Shown: positions 50,532-59,060, counted from the first letter of the stretch. The stretch: 64,000 nucleotides of DNA from Flavobacterium coralii (GCF_019891545.1 NZ_JAHDIU010000004.1:310001-374000); one strand, 5' to 3'. Notes: generated by a model from the sequence alone, not told the origin. Numbers and translations are program-made.

Positions 50532-51548
50532 TTATTTTACTACAAGTTTTTTAGTAGCTGTTTTGCCTTCTTCAGTAACTTTAACAATGTAAACACCAGA
50601 AGTTAGCGCAGACACGTTAACAGTACCATTAATAACCTGAGCAGTTAAAACCTGCTTACCTAATACATCATAAACAGCAACTGTTTTATCAGCGTTGTTA
50701 TCAGATGTAATGTTAAGCACATTACCTGTTAATGGGTTAGGATATACTTTTAAGCCTGCAATGTTGTTTTGATTGAGGCTGTTAGTAGCGGCAGGAGTTA
50801 CATCTTCCCATGCAGTGCTAACCCTTATTTCGTCAATTTCTATATTACCAGTACCTGTGGTAGTAGTTCCACCCTGCCTGATAGCAAATCCCATAATTGT
50901 TTCAGCAGCACTTTGTGTACCTGTATTATTAGTAACATCAGCAGCAAATTCTGCCTGACCTAATGCAGGGTTAACCCACATGCTTGCTGTATTGTTTTCT
51001 AAAGTATGCTTAACAACAATCAGGTAAGTAGTGTTAACTAAATACTCAACATTTATGTATGTGGGAGTAGCACTACCACCACCACTGTTAAGAATACCAA
51101 AGTTAACCGTGTTATCGCCAGCTCCTTTCTTGATATATACCCTTCCATATAAGCCACTAACACCGCTTGAGCCTACTGTTTCAGTAACACTTAAAAAATA
51201 ATCTCCGCTTACAGCAGCATTATCATGTAAACCTTCAGTATTTTGTACTTTAACTAAAGCTGAGTAATACACCACACTTGTAGCAGCTTCTGCAAGAGGT
51301 TTATTAACGTCTTCATTCTGCCCTGAAGCTATCGCAATCCTGTTACCTGAAGATGCAGGGAAACCTGTATATGATAAGCTATTGCCATTGTCAGAAGTTG
51401 TTTCAAGAATAACAAGCTGGTCAGCAGTTCCACTGTGGGTTGTCCAGCCGTTGGTACTTAATGTACCTGTTCCTGTAAAAGAGTCGAATGTTTGTCCGAA
51501 AGACAAACCTGCTACCAATAATAAAGATAAAGAGTAAAATTTTTTCAT
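50532..51548 (-). CDS. T9SS type A cargo with jelly-roll-like domain
   Basis: A 338-residue secreted protein. Signal peptide LSLLLVAGLSFG, then a beta-rich domain (~20-255) beginning FDSFTGTGTLSTNGW and containing NRIAIASGQ and IEIDEIRVSTAW, which resembles concanavalin/LamG-like folds seen in the front part of larger secreted Flavobacterial proteins. The last ~75 residues (LKVYPNPLTG, VYDVLGKQVL, SGVYIVKV, KKLVVK) form the type A sorting domain. No catalytic part is present. Upstream are a TATATTTG element and a three-unit 11-bp-period array. Confidence 0.88.
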   Translation of the reverse strand: MKKFYSLSLLLVAGLSFGQTFDSFTGTGTLSTNGWTTHSGTADQLVILETTSDNGNSLSYTGFPASSGNRIAIASGQNEDVNKPLAEAATSVVYYSALVKVQNTEGLHDNAAVSGDYFLSVTETVGSSGVSGLYGRVYIKKGAGDNTVNFGILNSGGGSATPTYINVEYLVNTTYLIVVKHTLENNTASMWVNPALGQAEFAADVTNNTGTQSAAETIMGFAIRQGGTTTTGTGNIEIDEIRVSTAWEDVTPAATNSLNQNNIAGLKVYPNPLTGNVLNITSDNNADKTVAVYDVLGKQVLTAQVINGTVNVSALTSGVYIVKVTEEGKTATKKLVVK

Positions 51549-51585
51549 ACTGTTTCGATTTTAAATTGTTCTTACTTTCAGTAAA

Positions 51586-51593
51586 CAAATATA
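51586..51593 (-). promoter_or_regulatory. -7 element of the T9SS type A gene
   Basis: TATATTTG on the minus strand matches TAnnTTTG. It lies 37 nt before the ATG at 51548. No -33 TTG is visible, which would suit an activator-dependent promoter. Confidence 0.55.
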
Positions 51594-51619
51594 AAAACAA
51601 AAAAGTAAAGCAGGAAAAA

Positions 51620-51648
51620 ACTTAAACTAAAATTAAGATTGTATTAAG
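51620..51648 (-). promoter_or_regulatory. Candidate response-regulator site: three heptamers, 11-bp period
   Basis: On the minus strand CTTAATA, CTTAATT and TTTAAGT begin at 51648, 51637 and 51626, exactly 11 bp apart, and end 26 nt before the -7 element. This is the layout of OmpR/PhoB-type direct-repeat operators. Confidence 0.45.
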
Positions 51649-51681
51649 AGTGATTTATAATCTCAGGCAAAAACATTACAA

Positions 51682-52023
51682 CTACTTAACTATCAGCTTT
51701 CGTGTTGCTGAAGCATCACCTTCTTTAACTTTGATAATATACACACCAGGAGTAAGCGATGCAATATTAAGTTCTTTGCCTGTAATACTGGCCTGTAATA
51801 TCTTTTTACCAAGCACATCATAAACTTCTACATCTTTAGACTGCATGTTTTTAGATGTAATATATATCCTGTCAGCACTCACCGGGTTAGGATAAATGTT
51901 TAACCCTTCGATGGTTTGAGAACCACCGCCATTAGCTGTTGATCCTTTATTTTCCTGGGCTGAAGCACCAAGTGTAAAAAGGAAAAACAGTAGTAAGGTG
52001 ATATAAAAGTATTTTTTCTTCAT
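51682..52023 (-). CDS. Minimal T9SS type A protein (signal peptide plus sorting domain)
   Basis: A 113-residue protein from the ATG at 52023; an earlier ATG at 52062 would precede the signal peptide by 13 residues. Residues 1-22 are a signal peptide (LLLFFLFTLGASA), residues 23-40 a short Gly/Ser/Asn-rich piece, and residues 41-113 the type A sorting domain (LNIYPNPVSA, VYDVLGKKIL, PGVYIIKV, RKLIVK). So there is almost no cargo. If PorU removes the domain, an ~18-residue peptide would stay on the surface. The domain closely resembles that of the neighbouring T9SS gene. A bidirectional terminator separates it from the lipoprotein gene. Confidence 0.82.
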   Translation of the reverse strand: MKKKYFYITLLLFFLFTLGASAQENKGSTANGGGSQTIEGLNIYPNPVSADRIYITSKNMQSKDVEVYDVLGKKILQASITGKELNIASLTPGVYIIKVKEGDASATRKLIVK

Positions 52024-52073
52024 GCTGATGATTGATTTGGTAAATATATAAAATAATTTCAAATATTATACCA

Positions 52074-52106
52074 AAAAAACATCTGCCTTTTGAGCAGATG
52101 TTTTTT
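52074..52106. terminator. Bidirectional-type terminator after the beta-helix lipoprotein
   Basis: AAAAAACATCTGC and GCAGATGTTTTTT form a 13-bp stem with a 7-nt loop, T-rich on both strands, 27 bp beyond the lipoprotein stop. Confidence 0.85.
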
Positions 52107-52133
52107 AATATATCTTTATGACAATCAGACTGA

Positions 52134-53297
52134 TTAGAAAGAATAACCTGTCCAACCAAATACTGTAGCGTCAGCACCTGTGTTAGTAGTACCTTCAGTA
52201 ATTGTAGCACCACCAACTGTAGTGTTTTTAACAGCTCCGCCTGCAAGGCTTGAATCTACAGTATAGTTGATTGTAGTAGCATCGTTAGCATCACCAGCTG
52301 AATCTCTAAGATCGATAAGGTCGCTTACAACAACACCAGCACCAAACTTAGCATAGAAGTTATTGATAGTAGCAGTTGCACCCCTTCTAACTTTGATAAC
52401 GTCAACCATTGTAGCATCTGAAGCAGCTGCATTGTTGATTATAGTCATACCATTTACAGTAAAGTTAGACTGGTTGATATCAGTTGGAGACAAACCGTCA
52501 AGGTTACCGTCAGCTTCAATACCCCTTGGATCAGAAGTTACAGCAAGGTAACCTGCTTCACGAACACCATAAGCATTTGTTATAGTACCGGTGTAACCCT
52601 GAGAAAAGTCGAACATATCATCTGTACAGTTTACAACAAGTATGTTAGAAGCATTTACAGTACCACCAAAAAATTCGATAGCATCGTCATCACCAGCTTT
52701 AATCATGATGTTGCTTAGGGTTGTACCACTACCAACACCGTTTAGTGTAAGGCCATTGTGCTCAGCACCATCGTCAATCCTTGCACCAGTATATTCTATA
52801 ACAACATAGTCAAGTATACCAGAGTTGTCAGTTGCATTGTTACCACCAAAAAGGATAGCAGTGTTTATCTCTGTTGGAGCTTCGCTAACTGCACCATCCT
52901 GACGGCTGATTGGAGCACTACCGTTAATAATTACACCACCCCAGTCACCAGCAGCAGGAGTAGCTGCATCAGAAGTGAAGGTAATAGGAGCATCAGCAGT
53001 ACCGTCAGCAATAATTTTACCACCACGCTCTACTAATACATATACGCCTGTACCACCTGCAATAGCTTTGATTGTAGTTCCGGCAGGTATTGTAAGGGTT
53101 GCACCATTTCTAACAATAAGCGCACCTGTTAAAGTATACTCTACATCAGCATCAAGAGTCATGTCTTGTGTAACGTTACCTGCAAGGTTTTGCTCAGTGT
53201 CAGGATTTGTGTTGTTGTTGTTTGAATCGTCATCACTAGAGCAGCTTGCAAATACAAGAGCTGCAGCAGCTAACATAGATAAGAATTTTGCTTTCAT
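52134..53297 (-). CDS. Surface lipoprotein with right-handed beta-helix
   Basis: A 387-residue lipoprotein: signal MLAAAALVF, lipobox ASC (Cys19), then SSDDDSNNNN, the acidic/Asn-rich start typical of surface-exposed Bacteroidota lipoproteins. The body reads as a parallel beta-helix: VRNGATLTIPAGTTIKA, GGKIIADGTADAPITFTS, DWGGVIINGSA, then NGLTLNGVGSGTTLSNIMIKAGDDDAIEFFGG split into coils, each stacked by Gly/Asn/Asp turns. No catalytic residues of pectate lyases are evident. It lies 86 bp downstream of the TonB receptor on the same strand, the position usually held by a SusD-type partner, so it may be that receptor's substrate-binding lipoprotein. Confidence 0.82.
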   Translation of the reverse strand: MKAKFLSMLAAAALVFASCSSDDDSNNNNTNPDTEQNLAGNVTQDMTLDADVEYTLTGALIVRNGATLTIPAGTTIKAIAGGTGVYVLVERGGKIIADGTADAPITFTSDAATPAAGDWGGVIINGSAPISRQDGAVSEAPTEINTAILFGGNNATDNSGILDYVVIEYTGARIDDGAEHNGLTLNGVGSGTTLSNIMIKAGDDDAIEFFGGTVNASNILVVNCTDDMFDFSQGYTGTITNAYGVREAGYLAVTSDPRGIEADGNLDGLSPTDINQSNFTVNGMTIINNAAASDATMVDVIKVRRGATATINNFYAKFGAGVVVSDLIDLRDSAGDANDATTINYTVDSSLAGGAVKNTTVGGATITEGTTNTGADATVFGWTGYSF

Positions 53298-53383
53298 TTT
53301 TAAATAATTAAATTGTGTTATTTATCGATTGCAAAGCAACAGTTGTTATTTAAACAAACCGTGTGCTTAATATTAACTAATGG

Positions 53384-56107
53384 TTAAAATTTATATGATA
53401 ATCCTAAGCTAAGGTTAACGCCTCTTTTATAAGTTGCAAGTATAGTTTCAGGAGCTATTGAACCAGCTTCACGTATTAACTGGAAGTCAGGATTAAGAAG
53501 GTTTTGTGCCTTAAGGCTAAGCCCGAAGTGTTCTCCTAAAGATGACTTTGCAATAAAATCAAGTGTAGGTATACCCTTTTCAATGATATTCTCATAACCC
53601 CTTGTACCTATAGAATATATCCTGTCACTAAAGTAATTAAATACAACAGATGTAGTTAGGTCATAATTCTCACCCTCTTTAAAAAATGTAAGGTCTGCAT
53701 TTGCAAGTACAGGAGAAGCTCCCTGTAGCTCATCTTCATCTTTTGTAAATTGCGGCAATGTAGCCTCAAGCTTTTGATTAGTGTGCAGGTATGAAATGTT
53801 TAATCCTCCCGAGAATAGTGTTTCTTTTCCGGTTTCAGTACTTTCTACCTTATATATATTAACCTTAGTTTCAAGTTCTATACCGGCTACTGTAGCTGTG
53901 CTTCCTGTGTTGAAGAAAGTAAGTGTGTTGCCCCCTACAGGAATTTCAGAACGGTTAACAGGGTTATCTATATTTTTGTAAAAAGCGGTTACTGCAATAA
54001 GTTCGTCGCTTGAAGGATAAAATTCATATTTCAGGTCAACGTTATAGGTTTCTGCAGGCACCAACTGGTTGTTACCTTGTACTGAGAAACTTACATCCTG
54101 ATATTTAAACGGAGCAACCTCTATAAACTGTGGCAATGTATAACTCATACTTCCTGCAAGGCGTAGTATGTTCTTATCATTAAGTGAATACTTAAGGTTT
54201 AAGCTCGGTAATATGTAATCCTCGTCAATAATTGCGTCACCAAATGTTGCATTAGTAGCAATGTTAGTATTATAATCTACCCTTTGGTAAACATTTTCAT
54301 ACCTCACACCGGCAGATAATATTAAGTCGGGTGTAAATGAATGGTTAAAAATAGCATAACCCGCATATATATTCCTTAAACCATCATACCAGAAAGGATC
54401 AAACGCGAAAGGGTTATTTTGTGTAGAAGCACGTTCGGTTTGAAGGCTAAATAAGTTATTATCCAGAGACTCCTGGTTAAATAGCCCGTCAAAATTATTA
54501 ATGTCGATTGATTGCGATGAGTTAAAGAATCTGTGGGTAAATATTGTAGCATCAAATTCCCTGATTGAGTGTCTTGCATTTAAACCAAAATTGATTTTTG
54601 ATTCCTGCTCATTCATAAAGCTGTATGAGAAAACAGCCCTTCCTGCTAACTCATTTTCTTTCATCTCGTCAAAATAACGCTGGTGGTTACCGGCACTGTC
54701 AGAATTTGGCCTGTAGGTACCATCGCGGAAAAGCAATTCGTTAGACCTCCTGTCAGGCTCGCTTGAGCGGATGATGTTGTAAGTAACCCCCATATCAAGG
54801 TTCATCTTTTCGCTAAGCTGCATTTCAGAAATTAACTGGTTAACAAATATATTGTTGTTGTTAACCTGCTGCCTCCTCAGGTAAGCAAGGTCGGTAGCCT
54901 GTCCGTCAGCTCCGTTAAAACCGAAATAGTTACCTAAATCCTGTACATTGTCATGCACATAAAGCGTGTTAAAAGAAAGTGTGTTAAAAGTATTATACCT
55001 GTATTTAAAGCTTCCCATAGCTATCTGGGAAACATTATAGGTATAACGCTCAAAATCCATATCCTGTATAAGAGCCCCCTCATTACCTGTCTGCCTCACA
55101 ACTCCTTCCCTGTACAGGTAGCCGTTGCTAAAAGACCCTGTAAGGAACATACTAAGGTTATTGTCTCCTATCTGGAACCTTTTACCTCCCGAAATACCTA
55201 ACGAGCTATTAAGCTGTGTAGACTGCATGTTAGGGTCTAAAGAGTTTTCAAAAGTATATTCATTAAGGTTATCTACAGGTATGTTATTGTCAGTAAAACC
55301 TGTAAAAGTACCTCCGTCAATAGTAAAGAAATCTTTACTTACGGTTTGCGTGTTAATGCCGCTTCCTACTCCTATCTCTATATAGTCATCACCGGTAAAT
55401 TCTTTAGATATAATATCAATGTTCGCACCGCTCACATCACCATACAACTCGGCGCCGAAAGTTTTGTTTACACCAATGTTTTTTATAACATCAGAAGAAA
55501 AGAAGTCAAGCGATATATTTTTGGTACTTGGCTTTTCAGATGGTAATGGCAGCCCGTTTAATGTAGTAGAGTTGTAACGGTCGCCCAATCCGCGAACAAA
55601 TACGTTTGTTTCGCCCTGTTGTTTAGATATACCGCTTACTTTGGTAAGTGCCGATTCCGCATCACTCACACCCTTACGTGACATCTCCTGCGCACCTATG
55701 CTTTGTTTGATAGTCACCGCGTTCTTCTGCTCCAGTAAAAGTGCCGACTCTTTTTCGCGGTTAACGGTTTTTTCTATAACAACATCTTCAAGTTGAACGC
55801 TTGTAGAACCCATTGCCTGATTTATCGTTTTGGTTTCGCCTGCAACAATGGTAACAGGCATTTCTATAGTTTCATAACCTAAAAAGCCAAATACAAGTGT
55901 GTGGCTGCCTGCAGGCACTTTAAGGCTGTACTGGCCGTTTTCATCAGTATTGGCACCAATGTTTGTACCTTTAATAGCAACGCTCGCAAATGGCAACGTT
56001 TCGTTATTAAGGTCTTTGTCGGTAACAGTTCCTGTTATCGTACCCGTGTTTTGAGCAAAACTTAAGGTGAAGATAAACAGGGAGATAAATAGAAATTTAA
56101 GTTTCAT
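53384..56107 (-). CDS. TonB-dependent outer-membrane receptor
   Basis: A 907-residue receptor from the ATG at 56107 just before the signal FLFISLFIFTLSFA; an ATG at 56152 lies 15 codons upstream. Domain order: carboxypeptidase-D-like regulatory domain (GTITGTVTDKD to YSLKVPAGSHTL, ~20-110), plug domain (~120-230) with RKGVSDAESALTKVSGI and VFVRGLGDRYN, then a 22-strand barrel ending in Phe (LSLGLSYKF). There is no SusD-like neighbour; a beta-helix lipoprotein follows instead. It is divergent from a PhoB/PhoR-like pair with a five-unit repeat array between them. Substrate unknown; phosphate or phospho-compounds are an inference from the regulator. Confidence 0.92.
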   Translation of the reverse strand: MKLKFLFISLFIFTLSFAQNTGTITGTVTDKDLNNETLPFASVAIKGTNIGANTDENGQYSLKVPAGSHTLVFGFLGYETIEMPVTIVAGETKTINQAMGSTSVQLEDVVIEKTVNREKESALLLEQKNAVTIKQSIGAQEMSRKGVSDAESALTKVSGISKQQGETNVFVRGLGDRYNSTTLNGLPLPSEKPSTKNISLDFFSSDVIKNIGVNKTFGAELYGDVSGANIDIISKEFTGDDYIEIGVGSGINTQTVSKDFFTIDGGTFTGFTDNNIPVDNLNEYTFENSLDPNMQSTQLNSSLGISGGKRFQIGDNNLSMFLTGSFSNGYLYREGVVRQTGNEGALIQDMDFERYTYNVSQIAMGSFKYRYNTFNTLSFNTLYVHDNVQDLGNYFGFNGADGQATDLAYLRRQQVNNNNIFVNQLISEMQLSEKMNLDMGVTYNIIRSSEPDRRSNELLFRDGTYRPNSDSAGNHQRYFDEMKENELAGRAVFSYSFMNEQESKINFGLNARHSIREFDATIFTHRFFNSSQSIDINNFDGLFNQESLDNNLFSLQTERASTQNNPFAFDPFWYDGLRNIYAGYAIFNHSFTPDLILSAGVRYENVYQRVDYNTNIATNATFGDAIIDEDYILPSLNLKYSLNDKNILRLAGSMSYTLPQFIEVAPFKYQDVSFSVQGNNQLVPAETYNVDLKYEFYPSSDELIAVTAFYKNIDNPVNRSEIPVGGNTLTFFNTGSTATVAGIELETKVNIYKVESTETGKETLFSGGLNISYLHTNQKLEATLPQFTKDEDELQGASPVLANADLTFFKEGENYDLTTSVVFNYFSDRIYSIGTRGYENIIEKGIPTLDFIAKSSLGEHFGLSLKAQNLLNPDFQLIREAGSIAPETILATYKRGVNLSLGLSYKF

Positions 56108-56159
56108 CGTGTGTTGTTTAAATTTTGGTGCAAAGAAACCCCACTCATCCAAATGCTAT

Positions 56160-56210
56160 GTTACCAAAAAGTTACCTTTGGATTTAGTATTTATTACCAA
56201 ATTGTTAACA
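56160..56210 (+). promoter_or_regulatory. Candidate Pho-box-like array: five heptamers, 11-bp period
   Basis: GTTACCA, GTTACCT, ATTTAGT, ATTACCA and GTTAACA begin at 56160, 56171, 56182, 56193 and 56204, each separated by 4 bp. This 7+4 spacing is that of PhoB/OmpR direct-repeat operators. The array ends 26 nt before the -7 element of the response-regulator gene and lies 53 nt from the TonB receptor ATG, so it may control both. Confidence 0.55.
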
Positions 56211-56236
56211 GATTAAATTATAGTTAAGCCGTTTCT

Positions 56237-56244
56237 TACTTTTG
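56237..56244 (+). promoter_or_regulatory. -7 element of the two-component operon
   Basis: TACTTTTG matches TAnnTTTG, 47 nt upstream of the ATG. No TTG at -33, suiting activation from the array upstream. Confidence 0.55.
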
Positions 56245-56291
56245 TATTATCTTTACCTTTACAACCGCTAAACAATACGCAAAGTGTCATT

Positions 56292-56975
56292 ATGAAAAAA
56301 AAAGACATTAAGATTTTACTGGTTGATGATGAGCAGGATATCCTTGAAATTGTGGGCTATAACTTAACACAGGAAGGGTATCAGGTGGTAACCGCCGGCA
56401 ACGGTAAAGAGGCTATCGCCAAGGCAAGGAAAGAGCTTCCGCACCTTATTATTATGGATGTAATGATGCCCGAAATGGATGGCATGGAAGCATGCGAAAA
56501 CATAAGGAAGATACCGGAGCTTAATAACGTTATCATAACATTCCTTACCGCACGCAGCGAAGACTACTCTCAGGTAGCAGGATTTGATGCCGGAGCTGAT
56601 GATTATATAGCCAAGCCAATAAAGCCGAAACTGCTTATAAGTAAGGTTAAAGCATTATTGAGAAGGCTTAAGGAAGATGAAAACCAAGGCGATATACTTA
56701 GGGTTGGTAATATTGAAATTAACCGCGAAGAGTATAAAATTATAATGGATGACCGCGAAATTGTACTGCCACGCAAAGAATTTGAACTTTTTTACCTTTT
56801 GGCAAGTAAGCCCGGCAAAGTATTTAAAAGGGAAGAAATTCTTGATAAAGTTTGGGGTAACGAAGTGGTTGTTGGCGGCAGGACAATAGATGTACATATA
56901 AGGAAACTGCGCGAAAAAATTGGTGACGAACTTTTTAAAACAATTAAGGGTGTGGGCTATAAGCTCGAAATGTAA
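56292..56975 (+). CDS. OmpR/PhoB-family response regulator
   Basis: A 227-residue regulator. Receiver domain: acidic pair VDDEQD, phosphoacceptor Asp56 in LIIMDVMMPEMDG, a Thr in FLTARSED and Lys in DYIAKPIKP. The C-terminal winged helix has PRKEFELFYLLASKPGKVF and VWGNEVVVGGRTIDVHIRKL split over the recognition helix, as in PhoB. It is followed without any gap by a kinase resembling PhoR, so phosphate-starvation control is a reasonable guess. Its own promoter carries a PhoB-type repeat array, suggesting autoregulation. Confidence 0.92.
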   Translation: MKKKDIKILLVDDEQDILEIVGYNLTQEGYQVVTAGNGKEAIAKARKELPHLIIMDVMMPEMDGMEACENIRKIPELNNVIITFLTARSEDYSQVAGFDAGADDYIAKPIKPKLLISKVKALLRRLKEDENQGDILRVGNIEINREEYKIIMDDREIVLPRKEFELFYLLASKPGKVFKREEILDKVWGNEVVVGGRTIDVHIRKLREKIGDELFKTIKGVGYKLEM

Positions 56976-58019
56976 GTGGCAATAAATTTTAAGAAATCAT
57001 ACCGTTTTGCTGTTAAATCAGCACTATACATTACATTTTTTTCTACTGTGCTTTTAATGGTGCTGCTTCATTTCTTTGCCGAAATAAACAGCATCTTTCT
57101 TATTGCTTTTGCCATTTCATTGTTCCTTTTCTCATTCTTTGTACTACAGTACCGCGTAGAGCACTTTATCTATCGCAGGGTTAAAAAAATATATGATGAT
57201 GTTTCGCTGCTCGACTCCAGCACATTAAGAAATAAGCCCATCACTACCGATATGGCAACCCTTACCCGCGAAGTTGAAAAATTTGCAAGGGATAAGAAAA
57301 TTGAAATAGAAACCCTAAAAGTCCGCGAAGAGTACCGCCGTGAGTTTATGGGTAATGTTTCGCATGAGCTTAAAACCCCGCTTTTTACCGTTCAGGGCTA
57401 TATACTTACCCTTCTGGACGGTGCCATGAACGATAAAAGCCTGCGCAAAAAGTACCTGCAGCGTGCCGAAAAAGGTGTAGAGCGCCTGGTTTATATTGTG
57501 CAGGACCTGGATATGATTTCTAAGCTTGAGCTTGGAGACCTCAACCTTACTTACACTAAGTTCAATATTGTAGAAGTTGTACAAAGCGTTTTCGACCTGC
57601 TGGAAATGAAAGCCGACAGGAAAGGCATCATGCTGATGTTCGACATGAAATACCTGAAGCCCATAATGGTTTTTGCCGACAGGGAGAAAGTGCAGCAGGT
57701 GCTTACCAATCTTATAGATAACTCTATTAAATATGGCCGTGAAGACGGTACTACCGAAGTAAGCATAGAAGACCTCGTGAACAATAAGGTTATTGTTCGC
57801 GTTAAGGATAATGGCGAAGGTATAGACCAAAAGCACATACCGCGCCTTTTTGAGCGTTTTTATCGTGTAGATAAAAGCGGGGCCCGTTCTGAAGGCGGCT
57901 CAGGGCTTGGCCTTGCTATAGTTAAGCATATTATAGAAGGCCACGACGAAAAAATTTATGTTGAAAGTAAATTCGGTGAAGGCTCAGAGTTCTCATTTAC
58001 ACTCGAAAAGACCAAATAA
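56976..58019 (+). CDS. PhoR-like sensor histidine kinase
   Basis: A 347-residue kinase starting at a GTG directly after the regulator stop. Two transmembrane helices (~12-32 and 37-57) are separated by only a few residues, so there is no periplasmic sensor domain, as in PhoR. A short linker leads to the HisKA domain with phospho-His130 (GNVSHELKTPL), then the ATPase with N box LIDNSIKYG, G1 VKDNGEGID, F box FERFYRV and G2 GGSGLGLAIV. With so little outside the membrane, it probably senses through another protein. The last 27 bp overlap the convergent glycosyltransferase gene. Confidence 0.92.
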   Translation: MAINFKKSYRFAVKSALYITFFSTVLLMVLLHFFAEINSIFLIAFAISLFLFSFFVLQYRVEHFIYRRVKKIYDDVSLLDSSTLRNKPITTDMATLTREVEKFARDKKIEIETLKVREEYRREFMGNVSHELKTPLFTVQGYILTLLDGAMNDKSLRKKYLQRAEKGVERLVYIVQDLDMISKLELGDLNLTYTKFNIVEVVQSVFDLLEMKADRKGIMLMFDMKYLKPIMVFADREKVQQVLTNLIDNSIKYGREDGTTEVSIEDLVNNKVIVRVKDNGEGIDQKHIPRLFERFYRVDKSGARSEGGSGLGLAIVKHIIEGHDEKIYVESKFGEGSEFSFTLEKTK

Positions 58020-59060
58020 ATCCTTCCAGCGCATATCGCTGCCCAAATTCTTCAATCCTTTATACATATCTATCTTTTCAAGATCTTCAACCTTAAAGGC
58101 GCTTTGGCGTGCATAAGGCACAAGCCCGGTTTTCTTTAGTTTGTAAGCAAGATATTCCTGCTCATACTGCCCCGGTGTGGGTATAAAAAATGCTTTTTTG
58201 CCAAGTTGCGCCAAATCCATGATAGTAGTATAACCCGAACGGCACAGCACCTTATCGCTTTCGTTAAAGGCCTGCTCCAGTGCCGCAGTGTTCATAAAGT
58301 TATAGTAGGTAATATTATCCCTCACAGTAACTTTTTCTTCCTGCTCTACAACACCCTTCACAAAAATAACCCTGCCTTTATAACGGGTAAGCTCAGTACT
58401 TAACTTTTCTTCCAGCATGGTGCGTTGCGGCTCAGGGCCCGATAGTATAGCCATAAGGTCATATTTCTTTTCCAACGGCTTTTTATGCAGGCGGCTAAGC
58501 GGGCCAATATATTTTACCTTCAACCCTTCATTTTCAGTATGCCCAAGCTTACCCGAAAGGTTTGGGGTTGTCTGCACATCCGGCACCCAGCACTCTTTAT
58601 ATTTTTTTATAAACTGCTGGTGTATTTTACTTGTAAACCAGGTAGTATTGCCAGTGAGCACATTAAGCTGGTGCGTAATAAATACAGAGGGTACTTTTTT
58701 ACAAAACACACCAAGTCGATTGTCCGATATTATACCGCTTATATTATACTCCTTCACTATTTGCTGCACAAGGGTATTTTCGTGCCTTACAGCCTTTATC
58801 ATTTTGGGTATCTGCCCTATCAGCTTCAGCTTAAAGAAAGCGCCATTCTTGGCATATTCAATCTGGTAGCCCGGAAGCTCTACGGCTTTAAGGTGCGGAA
58901 ATTCTTTTTTAAGCAGCGCCAGTGCAATTCCGTCTGATGCTATTACAGGCTCAAAACCATGATTTTCCAAAGCTTCGATAACGGGTATGCAGCGTGTGGC
59001 ATGCCCCAGCCCCCAGTTAAGCGGGGCAACTAAAATTCTTTTACGTTCCTGCAAAATCAT
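57993..59060 (-). CDS. Glycosyltransferase, MurG-like GT-B type
   Basis: A 355-residue GT-B enzyme. It opens with VAPLNWGLGHATRCIPV, the glycine-rich acceptor loop of this family, then ISDNRLGVF. The C-terminal half has VLCRSGYTTIMDLAQLGKKAFFIPTPGQYEQEYLA broken into the usual donor-binding motifs (RSGYTT, TPGQYEQ). Such proteins are common in Bacteroidota and act in glycolipid or cell-wall glycan assembly; the product is not known. It ends within the histidine kinase gene on the opposite strand. Confidence 0.85.
   Translation of the reverse strand: MILQERKRILVAPLNWGLGHATRCIPVIEALENHGFEPVIASDGIALALLKKEFPHLKAVELPGYQIEYAKNGAFFKLKLIGQIPKMIKAVRHENTLVQQIVKEYNISGIISDNRLGVFCKKVPSVFITHQLNVLTGNTTWFTSKIHQQFIKKYKECWVPDVQTTPNLSGKLGHTENEGLKVKYIGPLSRLHKKPLEKKYDLMAILSGPEPQRTMLEEKLSTELTRYKGRVIFVKGVVEQEEKVTVRDNITYYNFMNTAALEQAFNESDKVLCRSGYTTIMDLAQLGKKAFFIPTPGQYEQEYLAYKLKKTGLVPYARQSAFKVEDLEKIDMYKGLKNLGSDMRWKDLFGLFECK

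Noticed and set aside
53349-53388. Further 11-bp-step heptamers (TTTAACC, GTTAATA, GTTTAAA) before the beta-helix lipoprotein
   Set aside because: One unit does not match, no -7 element lies at the 26-nt distance, and the region is so AT-rich that chance matches are likely.
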